In this document: piece by piece, positions 26,480 to 35,206 of the stretch
Position numbering within the stretch: position 1 is the stretch's first letter
Layout: each line of letters opens with the position of its first letter
NCBI GenBank assembly: GCA_007753915.1
Contig: CP036352.1
Location: forward strand, 3,225,306-3,289,305
Length of the DNA: 64,000 nucleotides
Direction: 5' to 3'
From: Phycisphaerae bacterium RAS2
GTDB lineage: Bacteria; Planctomycetota; Phycisphaerae; UBA1845; UTPLA1
Position numbers and translations under genes: made by a program
The notes under the pieces: generated by a model
Database searches by the model: none
Seen by the model: only the letters and a program-made list of their open reading frames with translations
What the model was told of the DNA's origin: nothing

Positions 26480-27473
26480 TCGCCACTTCCTCCGTGAGCC
26501 GGCTAAGAATCATCTCGTTCACGCCCGATTTGACGTAGTCCACGCTGACGCGGACGGCGTTCTTGATCGCGCGACGATCGCTGCTGCCGTGGCAGATGAT
26601 GCACACCCCATCAACGCCCAGCAGCGGCGCGCCGCCGTACTCGCTGTAATCGTGACGCGCCCAGATCGTCTTGACCACGGGCTTGAATCGCTCGGCCAGT
26701 TCGGCGCTTTCTTGCGCGATCTCATGCTGGATCGTTTCAAAGATGCCGTGGCTCAACCCCTCGACGAGCTTCAACACGACATTGCCGACGAATCCGTCGC
26801 ACACCGCCACTTCGCAAGCGCCGTTGAACAGCTCGCGCCCTTCGATGTTGCCGATGAAATTGACCGACGGATCCTGCTTGAGCAGTTCGTGCGTCTGCTT
26901 GACGAGCGGGCTGCCCTTGACCTCTTCGCTGCCGATAGAGAGCAGGCCGACCCGCGGGCCTTTTATCTTCAACACGGCCTCGGCATAAGCCGACGCCATC
27001 TGGGCGTATTGGAGCAGGTGATGCGGCTTTGGCGCGACGTTGGCCCCGACATCGCAGACCGTCAACGGCCCGTGAAACGACGGCAGCACGACGGCGATGC
27101 CCGGCCGCTGCAAACCGGCGAGCGTGCGCATCTTGAGCTGGCAGGCCGCGGCGCAGGCGCCGGTGTTGCCGGCGCTGATGACAGCGTCGACCGCGCGCTC
27201 CGAGGCGAGCTTCGCCATGATCATGATCGAGGAGTTCTTCTTCTGCCGAAGGGCCTCGACCGGCGAGTCATCCATCTCGATGACTTCGGGACAGTGATGG
27301 ATGACGATTTGCTTGTTGGATGCGTCGCTGCCCAGGTGCGCGCGGACGATGTCCTCTTTGCCCAGCAGGACAAGCTCATCGCCGGGGCCGATGTACGAAA
27401 GACCCTCGACCGCGCCGCGAACAATCTCGGCCGGAGCATGGTCGCCCCCCATCGCATCAATGGCGATCCGCAT
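26472..27473 (-). CDS. plsX: Phosphate acyltransferase
   Basis: 333 residues beginning MRIAIDAMGGDHAP, the PlsX signature. PlsX makes acyl-phosphate from acyl-ACP for phosphatidic acid synthesis at the membrane. The order rpmF-plsX-fabH is conserved across many bacteria and is kept here. It starts 9 nt after the rpmF stop. Confidence 0.95.
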   Translation of the reverse strand: MRIAIDAMGGDHAPAEIVRGAVEGLSYIGPGDELVLLGKEDIVRAHLGSDASNKQIVIHHCPEVIEMDDSPVEALRQKKNSSIMIMAKLASERAVDAVISAGNTGACAAACQLKMRTLAGLQRPGIAVVLPSFHGPLTVCDVGANVAPKPHHLLQYAQMASAYAEAVLKIKGPRVGLLSIGSEEVKGSPLVKQTHELLKQDPSVNFIGNIEGRELFNGACEVAVCDGFVGNVVLKLVEGLSHGIFETIQHEIAQESAELAERFKPVVKTIWARHDYSEYGGAPLLGVDGVCIICHGSSDRRAIKNAVRVSVDYVKSGVNEMILSRLTEEVANA

Positions 27474-27482
27474 GGGCCGATG

Positions 27483-27668
27483 CTACTCCTGTTCGGTCTT
27501 GACCTTGAGCGCGATCTTGTTGTTCACGTATCCGCAATTGGAGCATGCCCGGTGCGGGCGCTTTGCCGAGCCGCATTTGGGGCAGGCCGGCAGATTCGCC
27601 GCCTTCAGCGCGTGATGCGCCCGGCGCTTGCGGGTCATGGACTTGGAGCTACGTCTGGCTGGAACCAT
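27483..27668 (-). CDS. rpmF: Ribosomal protein bL32
   Basis: 61 residues, basic, with a zinc-ribbon pattern (CPKCGSAKRPHRACSNCGY). It begins MVPARRSSKSMTRKRR, close to the usual bL32 start. It is the first gene of the fatty-acid/phospholipid operon, with a promoter 42-70 nt upstream. Confidence 0.96.
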   Translation of the reverse strand: MVPARRSSKSMTRKRRAHHALKAANLPACPKCGSAKRPHRACSNCGYVNNKIALKVKTEQE

Positions 27669-27709
27669 CCTGTCACCTGTGAAACATTGGCCTGTTGATC
27701 GAATCCGGC

Positions 27710-27738
27710 AATTTAGGGGCGAATCGGGGGATTGTCAA
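27710..27738 (-). promoter_or_regulatory. Sigma70-type promoter for rpmF-plsX-fab operon
   Basis: On the minus strand a perfect TTGACA (27738-27733) is followed by 17 nt and then TAAATT (27715-27710, 4 of 6 matches to TATAAT). A start near 27703 would leave a leader of about 35 nt before the rpmF ATG. Seen in sequence; use is inferred. Confidence 0.7.
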
Positions 27739-27962
27739 GCATTTCCGGTTGATGCAACACGATTTATTGCATGTGGTTACGCGTGTTTGGCTCGGTTCCG
27801 ACCGATTGAACAGCCCATTCCCGAGGAGCGGACAAGAATTCGATATCGCACGTGGGAACCTAGGTCGCCGCAGACAGAACTCCGGTCGATTGCGCCGCGG
27901 GCCTAAGTCGGCCCATGCCAGACCGCACGCCGATCGCTCAAGTCACGCAACGGGTTCGAACG

Positions 27963-29318
27963 TTAGGGTCGATCCGGCACATAGAGCGCAATGTCCGGCC
28001 GCCGAAGCGGACTTAGCGCCTGTCCGCCCGAGCCGTCATCTACGAACCGAAACGCCCTCGCGCCGGCATCCGGCAGCTTGAGCTTGCCCGGCATTTTCGT
28101 TGCGGTCCAGGTCCCGTTCGATCCGGCGTCGGTGGTATAGACACCGTTTCCGACCGTCGAACCGGTGATCGTCCCCTTGTATTCGAAAAAGTAATCGTAC
28201 GAGACCAAGATCACCTGACCAGTGCTACCCGCTGCACCAATCAGTTCATAATCATCCTCGAAGCCGTATTTCGTCAGAGACAACGTCCCCGTCACACCGC
28301 CGTCTGCGGCAATGGTGAACTCGATGGGCGAACCAATGCTGTCTTCTCCGGTGTACTTTCCGACAAATGGGGTCACGTCGCCCGACAGGCCGTTGTCCGG
28401 CCGGAACGCATTTCCGTCTCCATTGAACTCGTCACCATCGCTGGCCCCATCACCGTCCGTGTCGGAGTTGCGCGGATCGAGGAGGTTGACGCATTCAATT
28501 CCGTCGTCGACTCCGTCACCATCGGAATCCGCCATATTCGGATTGGTGCCATAGACGAAAATCTCCGTCGCGTCGTCAATCCCGTCTCCATCCGTATCAA
28601 GCTGCGTCGGAGTCGGCACGGTCCGATTTGCATTGGCATCGGTGCCCGGCGGCTGCGTGCGCGGCTCGGGCTTAACCGTCCCATCGCGCGATCCGTAGAG
28701 CTTGTGCACGGCGGTAATGTCGGCTTGCGTCAGGTTTCCGGTTTGCCCGTTGTCGCTGGCGAACATCACCGCGGAGTTGTCGGGAAGATGCGGCAGTCCC
28801 AGTGCATGCCCCAGCTCATGAACCAGCGTGCTGAAAAGCAATCGCTCATCGGCCCAGTTGTGCGCATCGTTCATGTGACAATGCCCGGAGTTCGGGCCAT
28901 CCGGGAAATAAGCATGGCCGAGCGTTGATGCTTCAAACGCCGCGTCCATCGAACAAGTGAGGCTGCTGTCCACATAAAGCTCGCAGTGTCCGCCCGTTCC
29001 GTAGCCGACGATGAAGTCTGCCCCGGCTCGCGTCATGGTTCGCGAGAAGTTCAGCGGCGTAACGGCGCTCCAGCGACCAAACGCGTCGGTCGTGAATTGA
29101 ACCTGCTTGTCCTGGGAAATCTTTGAAGTGAAATTGGCGATGAAGTAAGTGAGATTCGTCTTCTGAAAGCGCGCGGACGACTCGGGAAGCCCCGATGCCT
29201 TTGTTGGGGGAAGCGGGTCTCGCCCGGGCGTCATTGGCCCGGTCATCGGACAGGCCGATCCACCGCACACGAAAATGAACGCAAGAAAAAAACCGACGCG
29301 AATCCATCCAGGCTTCAT
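27963..29318 (-). CDS. Matrixin-type metalloprotease lipoprotein with thrombospondin-3 repeats
   Basis: 451 residues. An N-terminal signal with a Cys at the end of the hydrophobic part (FVCGGSAC) suggests lipid anchoring, though the lipobox is not canonical. Residues about 50-210 look like an M10 matrixin domain: HELGHALGLPHLPDNSAVM carries HExxHxxGxxH and the following Met. There is no obvious propeptide cysteine switch. Residues about 235-300 hold Asp-rich calcium-loop repeats (DTDGDGIDD, DSDGDGVDD, DTDGDGASDGDE), as in TSP3 modules. A beta-rich C-terminal domain of about 140 residues follows. It probably cleaves extracellular or envelope proteins and is calcium-stabilised. The ATG at 29318 is chosen because it starts the signal peptide; the upstream open frame lacks protein-like composition. 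Confidence 0.82.
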   Translation of the reverse strand: MKPGWIRVGFFLAFIFVCGGSACPMTGPMTPGRDPLPPTKASGLPESSARFQKTNLTYFIANFTSKISQDKQVQFTTDAFGRWSAVTPLNFSRTMTRAGADFIVGYGTGGHCELYVDSSLTCSMDAAFEASTLGHAYFPDGPNSGHCHMNDAHNWADERLLFSTLVHELGHALGLPHLPDNSAVMFASDNGQTGNLTQADITAVHKLYGSRDGTVKPEPRTQPPGTDANANRTVPTPTQLDTDGDGIDDATEIFVYGTNPNMADSDGDGVDDGIECVNLLDPRNSDTDGDGASDGDEFNGDGNAFRPDNGLSGDVTPFVGKYTGEDSIGSPIEFTIAADGGVTGTLSLTKYGFEDDYELIGAAGSTGQVILVSYDYFFEYKGTITGSTVGNGVYTTDAGSNGTWTATKMPGKLKLPDAGARAFRFVDDGSGGQALSPLRRPDIALYVPDRP

Positions 29319-29509
29319 TTGTTTGATCCCGTTTCCGAGTCGCAAAACTCGTCCCCAAACCCCACCTTGAATATCCAAAGATATGCCGAATGCCTGACTT
29401 CCACAACATGGGAACGATGACCAAGAGCCGGCTTGGCATTGGCGGCGGCCCCGCGTCAATTCGACGGGGCAGATGGCTTCAGAATTTTGGAGGGGTCCGG
29501 TCTCGCGCC

Positions 29510-30199
29510 TCAACCCGGCGTGCGAACCGCCGCATGAAGTTTCCGAAGGTTGATCCCACCGGCGGCGTCGATGCGGGCTTCCCACGTTTCGCCCTTCTTC
29601 ACCGGCACGGCAGGGGCTTCGACCTGCGCTACGCGTACGCCATGTTGCGCGGCTACACGCGGGTCGTTTACCAATTGCCAGAATAGACGCCACAGACGTG
29701 CGTCTTCGGTCTCTCCGACCATCGACTCGGGCACGCGGCCTGCGCCGAGGTCGTAACCGAGCCTGGGCGGCTGGGCCTCCCCGAAGACCCGCCGGAACAT
29801 GACGAGGCTCTCTCCGCGGGCTTCGTCGCCGCCGCCGACCAAGTCCGGCTCGAACTTGATAACCAGCCCCTCGAAATAGACAAGTTGTCCGACGACTTCT
29901 ACGGTTTGCGGCGAGGAAAGTCGCCCATCCGGTCCGATTTCCTGCCAGCGGAGCGTCGTGACGGTCTGCCCGGCGGAGTCCTCGCGTTGCTCAATCACGT
30001 CAATCTGGGCCGCGCGGCGCGACGCGCTAAGCCGCCGAGCGAAAGCGGCGAGCTTCTCCTTCTCGCGCCGCTCCTGCTCGACTTGGGCCGAGAGACGCTT
30101 CAACTCGGCCGCGCCGAACTGATTCACGCCGTAGCCGATGCCGATGCCGAGGATCGCCATCCCAAACAGATATCGGAACCATCGAATTGACTTGAGCAT
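29510..30199 (-). CDS. Membrane-anchored coiled-coil protein of unknown function
   Basis: 229 residues: one N-terminal membrane helix (FRYLFGMAILGIGIGYGVN), a coiled coil rich in Glu, Arg and Lys at about 30-65, then a soluble domain of about 150 residues with alternating charged and hydrophobic residues. It contains WQEIGPDGRLSSPQ and FEGLVIKFEPDLVGGGDEARG. I do not recognise the family. The topology suggests an inner-membrane protein with its soluble domain outside the cytoplasm. It is followed, after about 190 nt, by the matrixin gene on the same strand. Codon use is typical of the region. Confidence 0.7.
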   Translation of the reverse strand: MLKSIRWFRYLFGMAILGIGIGYGVNQFGAAELKRLSAQVEQERREKEKLAAFARRLSASRRAAQIDVIEQREDSAGQTVTTLRWQEIGPDGRLSSPQTVEVVGQLVYFEGLVIKFEPDLVGGGDEARGESLVMFRRVFGEAQPPRLGYDLGAGRVPESMVGETEDARLWRLFWQLVNDPRVAAQHGVRVAQVEAPAVPVKKGETWEARIDAAGGINLRKLHAAVRTPG

Positions 30200-30290
30200 A
30201 GTGCCCCAATCACTTCCGCCGGTGCAACGCTGGACCGAGCTCTTCTACAAGCGTGCCCACCGATGGCCGCAGCCATGCCAACCGCCTGCT

Positions 30291-30322
30291 ACTAGCCACT
30301 GACCACTAGCCACTGACCACTG
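30291..30322. repeat. Two tandem 14-bp units just after thiG
   Basis: The unit ACTAGCCACTGACC occurs twice without a gap (30291-30304, 30305-30318) and is followed by ACTG. It lies immediately 3' of the thiG stop. A related CACTGACC-rich run is found at 41698-41728. Confidence 0.85.
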
Positions 30323-31135
30323 CTAATAAACAATCGTCCCCTCGACGGGCGAGCTCGCGCTGGCGTAGAGCTTTCGCGGAATACGGCCGGCGCGGGCGGC
30401 GAAGTAGCCGGCGGTCATGGCGTGTTTCATGGCGACGGCCATGGCGACGGGGTCTTTCGCCAAGGCAATGCCGGTATTGAGCAGGACGCCGTCGGCGCCG
30501 AGTTCCATCGCCAGTGACACATCGCTGGCAGTTCCGACGCCGGCGTCGACGATGACGGGGTATTCCGGGTCGCCGTCCTTGAGCATCTCGAGAATGATGC
30601 GGATGTTGTTGGGGTTGAGGATGCCCTGGCCGCTGCCGATCGGGCTGCCGGCGGGCATGACGCTGGTCGCGCCGGCCTCCTTGAGGCGACACGCGGCTGC
30701 GACATCGTCGCTCGTGTAGACCATCACCTTGAAGCCGTCCTTAAGCAGCTCGCGCGTCGCTTCGAGCGTACCAAGCGGGTCGGGCAGGAGCGTCTTCTTG
30801 TCGTGCAGGACTTCGACCTTGACCCAGTTCGCGCCGGGGTTGTTGATCTGTTCCAGTAGCTCGCGACCGAGGCGTGCCACCCGAATGGCATCGTCAGCGG
30901 TGAAACAGCCGGCCGTATTTGGCAGAATCGTGTACTTCTTTGTGTCGATGAAATCGAGCAGGCTGCGATTCTGCGCGTCGAACAGCCGCTCGCGGCGCAC
31001 GGCGACGGTGACGACCTCACAACCGCTGGCGGCAAGGCATTCGCGCATGAGTTCGTACGTCGCGTACTTGCCCGTGCCGACGAACAGCCGCGAGCGGAAG
31101 GACAGGTCGCCGACTTTCAGTGATTGCGGATCCAT
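30323..31135 (-). CDS. thiG: Thiazole synthase
   Basis: 270 residues of TIM-barrel type. ThiG forms the thiazole phosphate of thiamin from deoxyxylulose phosphate, dehydroglycine and ThiS thiocarboxylate. Family features are [14 protein letters not shown] near the start, the Lys of WVKVEVL, and phosphate-binding loops [12 protein letters not shown] and [10 protein letters not shown]. Its neighbour upstream is thiS. No thiH/thiO or thiE is seen nearby, and no TPP riboswitch motif was found before thiS. Confidence 0.94.
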   Translation of the reverse strand: MDPQSLKVGDLSFRSRLFVGTGKYATYELMRECLAASGCEVVTVAVRRERLFDAQNRSLLDFIDTKKYTILPNTAGCFTADDAIRVARLGRELLEQINNPGANWVKVEVLHDKKTLLPDPLGTLEATRELLKDGFKVMVYTSDDVAAACRLKEAGATSVMPAGSPIGSGQGILNPNNIRIILEMLKDGDPEYPVIVDAGVGTASDVSLAMELGADGVLLNTGIALAKDPVAMAVAMKHAMTAGYFAARAGRIPRKLYASASSPVEGTIVY

Positions 31136-31233
31136 CTTGCATCCCCATGTAGCTTTTTAGGACACATCGATCATCACGATGCGCCCAGCCGGAATTCGAT
31201 CCCTGACGATCGCGGCTCGGACAGCAGCAACCC

Positions 31234-31446
31234 CTATCCGCCGCCGACCAGCGTTACGATTTCCACGGTGTCGCGGTTCGCGAGCGGGGTCGCCTCGTAC
31301 GCCCCGCGGCGAACGAGTTTCTTGTTCAATTCCACGGCGAACGGCGGGCGTGGCTGACGCTTCGCGATCAAGGTCGCCACGGTGGCCGGCGCGTCGAGTG
31401 CGACCGATTCGCCGTTTACGGTGATTCCTATTGTTGTTTCGATCAT
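31234..31446 (-). CDS. thiS: Sulfur carrier protein ThiS
   Basis: 70 residues, ubiquitin-like fold, ending in Gly-Gly-Gly (LVGGG); the terminal GG is where adenylation and thiocarboxylation take place. It begins MIETTIGITVNGES, normal for the family. Encoded about 100 nt upstream of thiG in the same direction, so the two probably act together in thiazole formation. Confidence 0.92.
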   Translation of the reverse strand: MIETTIGITVNGESVALDAPATVATLIAKRQPRPPFAVELNKKLVRRGAYEATPLANRDTVEIVTLVGGG

Positions 31447-31541
31447 TAGGTTGTGGCACCTGACGGCGAGAAAGCTCGCTGGTTAGAAAACACGACGCGG
31501 AATTGTAGCCGAGATTCCCGTTCGATCCGACGGCCCACCCC

Positions 31542-31967
31542 TCACGTCTCCCGCACCAGCACGCGCGTGTAGAACCAATATACGAACGCAAGAAACGCGA
31601 ACTCCACCACGATCCCGATGGCCGCATCGACCACGCCATGCAGCAACACCAGCAGAATTGCGAAGGTCAAGCTGTTCAGCAGGATGGCCGCGACCGCCTG
31701 AAGCCGCCGGCCCGCGACCGCCGCATCGCCGCTTCTGTCCTTCCGCAAGTCCCAAAGCACCGCCGCCGACAGCGTCACGCTCAATGCGACCGTGTAGGGC
31801 ATGATCGTCAGCACGGCTTCCAGATCAGGCCCGCGCCAGAAGCACAGAACAGCGGCCGTGACGAGGCAACCCAGCGCGATCCAGACTGAAAGCAGGGCAA
31901 GCACGCGGGCATTGTCGGGCGTATCGCGATGATCGTCGAGCCCGATGTGCGCGTTCCATCGGGCCAA
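31542..31967 (-). CDS. Small multi-pass membrane protein, unknown
   Basis: About 141 residues from a TTG at 31967 (GGGAG lies 10 nt upstream). It has four hydrophobic helices, the first LLSVWIALGCLVTAAVLCF and the last near VVEFAFLAFVYWFYTRVLV. I do not recognise a family. The open frame extends to 32060, but that start would overlap the divergent glycosyltransferase gene and lacks a ribosome site, so a shorter form is preferred. Start uncertain. Confidence 0.55.
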   Translation of the reverse strand: MARWNAHIGLDDHRDTPDNARVLALLSVWIALGCLVTAAVLCFWRGPDLEAVLTIMPYTVALSVTLSAAVLWDLRKDRSGDAAVAGRRLQAVAAILLNSLTFAILLVLLHGVVDAAIGIVVEFAFLAFVYWFYTRVLVRET

Positions 31968-32026
31968 CGGCGGTATTCTCCCGCTCAGCCGATACTCTAT
32001 GAAGGCGAGAGACACAGGAGACCGGC

Positions 32027-33826
32027 TTGGCGGCCGAATTGCCCAATGTGGAACTGTCACGCAGCGCGGGGAATTCCGCGCGGCGCATCGATCGCGCCTG
32101 CAAGGCGATCGTGTTCCTTGCTACGCTCGCCATCGGCCTGCCGCGAATCATGCAAGGCGGGTTGGGTTGGTCCGACGCGCCGAACCATCTCTTCGACGGC
32201 GTGTTTCTGCTGGAGTTCTTCCGCGAGCAGCCGCAGGAGGCGGCACGCCAATGGGCCGAGCAGTTTTACCTGCGTCATCCGATCCTCGGCATCATCGTAT
32301 ATTACCCGCCTGGGTTCGCGCTGATCGAAGCGGGAATCTTCTCGATTCTTGGCGTGAGCGTATTCGCGGCAAGACTGACCGTGCTGCTGTTTGCTCTCGG
32401 CGCGACGCAACTGGTCTATTCACTGGGCCGGCGGTGGTTCGATCGCGCCACCGGCCTGTTCGCGGCGCTGCTCCTTGTGACCTGTCCGCACGGGCGGCTG
32501 TGGCTGTCCGATGTCATGCTCGAATGGCCGGCGACGTTTTGGATTCTCGCGGCGGTGTACGCGTATCAGAAGGATCGCGACACGCGGCGGCCGTGGTGGG
32601 CGCTGGCGATGGGCGCGGCCGTCGTCATGGCGTTCCTGACGAAGCAGACGGCCGGGTTCATCCTGCCGGTGATCCTGCTGCACGCATTGATTGAAGATGC
32701 TCGCGCGTGGCGGGATGCGCGGCGCGGCGAGCGCGATTCGGAAGCGCCGGACTCCCAAAGCCGACGGACGGCCATCCGTCGGCTTCAGACGCAATCTCCC
32801 GCAACATCGCATCACCCGGCGTATCTCGCCCGTCCCTCGATGTGGATTTCACTGGGCATTTCAAGTGCCATGATTGCGGCATACACGGCCTTCGCCCGGC
32901 CCTACGCCGCTCTGCCCGCGCAGCTGCTCCGGCCCAACCTCGACTTCTCCGGCATGGCGCATTGGCCCGCGGAAATCCTCGGTTGGCCGCTGCTGCCGAT
33001 CGCTTTGCTGGGGCTGGTCACACTGCTGATCGGTACCTGGCGCGGGCCGCGAGGCCTGATTCTGCTCTGGTTCGTCGCTTGGACGGGGTTTTCCCTTTGC
33101 ATCGCCGCCAAGGAACCTCGCTATTTCTTCTTCGCAATTGCCCCGCTCTGTTTCGCCGCGCCGCGATTCTTTCTGCGCGCCCGGCGCGACGACGACGCTT
33201 CGAGCGATCGCCCGCTTGCCTGGCAGACCGACGGCCCGCGTCTCATCCTCCTGACGCTGTTGGTCATCGTGCAAGCTGCGTTGAGCCTTCAGAAGGACAC
33301 CGGCCCGCTGCCGGACTACTCGCCCGCCGTCGCCGCGCTGGCCGAGCGACCCGACGCCGATGTCGTGCTGGTCGATGCCGTGCGCGACGGCCAGTTCATC
33401 CTCGACGCGTATCGCAACCCATCGACGCGCGAGCGAATCATCCCGCTGCGCGCGAGCAAGGTGCTCTATGCTCGGGCGGCGCGAGAAAAATACAATTATC
33501 AGCAATTCGTGAACAGCCCCGGCGAAATCGTCGCCCTGCTCGACCGCTACGGCATCCGCTACGTCGTCATCGAGTCGCAACTGCCCGACACGCCCTATCG
33601 CGACGCCGATCCGCCGCCGCGGCAGATGTTGCGCGATCTGCTCGCGACCGATACGCGCTTCAAACTGATCGCGCGGCAGCCGCTGGGCTGCAACGATCTG
33701 GCGTGGCGTGACATGGAGCTGCGCGTGTATGCCTATCCCGCTTGCCCGCCACGCAAGACCGACTCCATCAAGCTCTCGTTCCCGGCGATGAACCGCGAGG
33801 TGGAACTAAATCTGCCACAGAAATAG
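32027..33826 (+). CDS. Membrane glycosyltransferase of the ArnT/PMT (GT39/GT83) type
   Basis: 599 residues with about ten membrane helices. The first periplasmic loop contains GWSDAPNHLFDG, with an acidic residue where PMT-type enzymes keep a catalytic Asp/Glu. TWRG, YYPPG and the FLTKQTAG segment also fit the polyprenyl-phosphate-sugar-using family. The C-terminal 200 residues are soluble. Such enzymes transfer a sugar from a lipid carrier to protein, lipid A or glycan outside the cytoplasm; the acceptor is unknown. The TTG start is preferred because AGGAG lies 6 nt upstream. A charged cytoplasmic loop (about residues 225-270) carries an in-frame palindromic insertion. Confidence 0.78.
   Translation: MAAELPNVELSRSAGNSARRIDRACKAIVFLATLAIGLPRIMQGGLGWSDAPNHLFDGVFLLEFFREQPQEAARQWAEQFYLRHPILGIIVYYPPGFALIEAGIFSILGVSVFAARLTVLLFALGATQLVYSLGRRWFDRATGLFAALLLVTCPHGRLWLSDVMLEWPATFWILAAVYAYQKDRDTRRPWWALAMGAAVVMAFLTKQTAGFILPVILLHALIEDARAWRDARRGERDSEAPDSQSRRTAIRRLQTQSPATSHHPAYLARPSMWISLGISSAMIAAYTAFARPYAALPAQLLRPNLDFSGMAHWPAEILGWPLLPIALLGLVTLLIGTWRGPRGLILLWFVAWTGFSLCIAAKEPRYFFFAIAPLCFAAPRFFLRARRDDDASSDRPLAWQTDGPRLILLTLLVIVQAALSLQKDTGPLPDYSPAVAALAERPDADVVLVDAVRDGQFILDAYRNPSTRERIIPLRASKVLYARAAREKYNYQQFVNSPGEIVALLDRYGIRYVVIESQLPDTPYRDADPPPRQMLRDLLATDTRFKLIARQPLGCNDLAWRDMELRVYAYPACPPRKTDSIKLSFPAMNREVELNLPQK
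32758..32785. repeat. Perfect 11-bp inverted repeat inside the glycosyltransferase gene
   Basis: AAGCCGACGGA, a 6-nt loop, then its exact complement TCCGTCGGCTT. The hairpin is in frame and encodes part of a basic, low-complexity loop (around QSRRTAIRRLQT) in the cytoplasmic side of the enzyme. It has the look of a small palindromic element inserted into a tolerant loop. Confidence 0.85.
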
Positions 33827-33916
33827 CAGATGTGAATATCAGGAACGGACTTGAAAGCGTGGAAAGGCCATCTGCCGAACCTATACGCAAGTTTATCAGA
33901 GATTTGCATCGAGTCA

Positions 33917-34834
33917 TCATGCAACTTGTTGCTTGATCAGTGTTGCGTTGCCCGTATGGTTCTCGATGATCTTGAATGCAGGCGTATTCATGAATATATG
34001 CATATAGCAATGATGCACCGTAAGGACCCGATCTTGGAGGATTGGATCGCTTTCCAATTCGCGAACCATCAGTCCCATCGCCTTGCATTCGTCAATGTGA
34101 ATCGGCCTCCCGTGGCTCTTATTGCCGCTGTAATCATTCAGTTGTCGAACAATTCTCGCTGCCTTCGATTTCTTATTCGGGTCGCTTTCAAGCATTACCG
34201 TCTCTAATTGTTTCTTTACAAATTCTTTGGATAGCTGCACGGCATTCTCACATTGACTCAAGAAAGTAGGTCTGTACTGCCCAATAATCATCTGCCAAAT
34301 AGGAATCCTCTGTGGATTCTTGCTTACTTCCTTGCATGCTCGTTGAAACTCCTTTTTGACTCCTGCCGCTGGAATTCCATTCATGTGGGGGTCTGTAGGC
34401 CCCAGTTGCGAATGCTTTGCCAAGACTATCTCTTTGCAAGAACAAGCAATCATCGTACCGGCTGACATTGCAATCTGAGGCACGATCGCACGTATGTTCT
34501 TACCAAACATCTTCCGGAGATAATTCACAATCGACAGGGCTGCCGCAACACTGCCACCTGGTGTATGCAGGAGTAGATCGAGTCCAAGGTTGCGATCAAT
34601 CTTATGCACGGTCATCATGAAGCCGTTCAGATCTTCATGGTTTAGCTCTGTGTCGAGAATGGTCGGCTTGGATAGGAAACCCGAGTAATAGACGAGCAGA
34701 TTGCGTCCCGTATGCTGGTGGATTGAATTTAGATGTTTGTAGCGAACTGCGTTAAGAGAGCCCCCTGGACCCTCTTGCGGGAACTCCTTGATCCGTTCCT
34801 CAATCTCTCGCTGAACTTCGTTCCAAGCTGGCAT
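33917..34834 (-). CDS. SDH-type serine protease (ClpP/crotonase fold), probably acquired
   Basis: 305 residues. It contains LLLHTPGGSVAAALSIVNYL and PQIAMSAGTMIACSC, the two loops of the serine-dehydrogenase-proteinase (SDH_sah) family; Ser in MSAGT is the likely nucleophile. These are cytoplasmic or membrane-associated proteases related to SppA and ClpP. No membrane helix is obvious apart from the hydrophobic core. Base composition is clearly lower in GC than the flanking genes, and Lys, Asn and Ile are more frequent. Its 5' end overlaps a small ORF by 35 nt, and no clear ribosome site precedes the ATG, so translation may be coupled. Role unknown; SDH_sah proteases are sometimes in mobile or defence-rich regions, but nothing here proves that. 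Confidence 0.78.
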   Translation of the reverse strand: MPAWNEVQREIEERIKEFPQEGPGGSLNAVRYKHLNSIHQHTGRNLLVYYSGFLSKPTILDTELNHEDLNGFMMTVHKIDRNLGLDLLLHTPGGSVAAALSIVNYLRKMFGKNIRAIVPQIAMSAGTMIACSCKEIVLAKHSQLGPTDPHMNGIPAAGVKKEFQRACKEVSKNPQRIPIWQMIIGQYRPTFLSQCENAVQLSKEFVKKQLETVMLESDPNKKSKAARIVRQLNDYSGNKSHGRPIHIDECKAMGLMVRELESDPILQDRVLTVHHCYMHIFMNTPAFKIIENHTGNATLIKQQVA

Positions 34835-35039
34835 TCAAGGATGATAACATAACATCAGCTTTTACAATAACCTTGGAGCCTGCAAGGGTCGGAACAGACT
34901 GAAGGGGTGAAGGCTGAACATACGATTGATTTTCGGATGAAGGTAGTACCCGAAACAACCGCCTGTGCGCGTTCTCAATCTTCGCGATCTGCTTCAGAAC
35001 GGAAGATTCCCTGAACTTTGACAAGGTCTTCTTAGGCAT
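34800..35039 (-). CDS. Small basic protein overlapping the SDH protease gene, unknown
   Basis: 79 residues, basic at the N-terminus (MPKKTLSKFRESS). AGAAGG lies 6 nt before the ATG, a good ribosome site. Its last 35 nt overlap the start of the downstream protease gene in another frame, the arrangement of a small partner gene translated ahead of the protease. I do not recognise the family. Like the protease it is AT-richer than its surroundings. Confidence 0.55.
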   Translation of the reverse strand: MPKKTLSKFRESSVLKQIAKIENAHRRLFRVLPSSENQSYVQPSPLQSVPTLAGSKVIVKADVMLSSLNASLERSSARD

Positions 35040-35141
35040 TGGTTACCTTCTGGTCTCTCATTGATGTTATTATTATTCATCGTGGCTTTCAAGTGTCCAG
35101 CGTGATTTTTGATTGGACCTTTTCGAAACCCTGTAGTGTTT

Positions 35142-35170
35142 TTGACTAATTCGTGGGCGCACCCGAGAAT
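35142..35170 (+). promoter_or_regulatory. Candidate sigma70-type promoter for dapL-folK
   Basis: TTGACT (35142-35147), 17 nt, then GAGAAT (35165-35170, 4 of 6 matches). An AAAAGGAAG ribosome site then precedes the dapL ATG at 35207. The -10 match is moderate. Confidence 0.45.
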
Positions 35171-35206
35171 CCGCACGTGAAACCGACGTGAAAAGGAAGC
35201 CCTAGA

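Noticed and set aside
27941-27975. tRNA T-arm-like GGGTTCGAACG
   Set aside because: No acceptor or anticodon arms can be built around it.
31447-31541. TPP riboswitch upstream of thiS
   Set aside because: The conserved CUGAGA and ACCUGA motifs of the TPP aptamer were not found.
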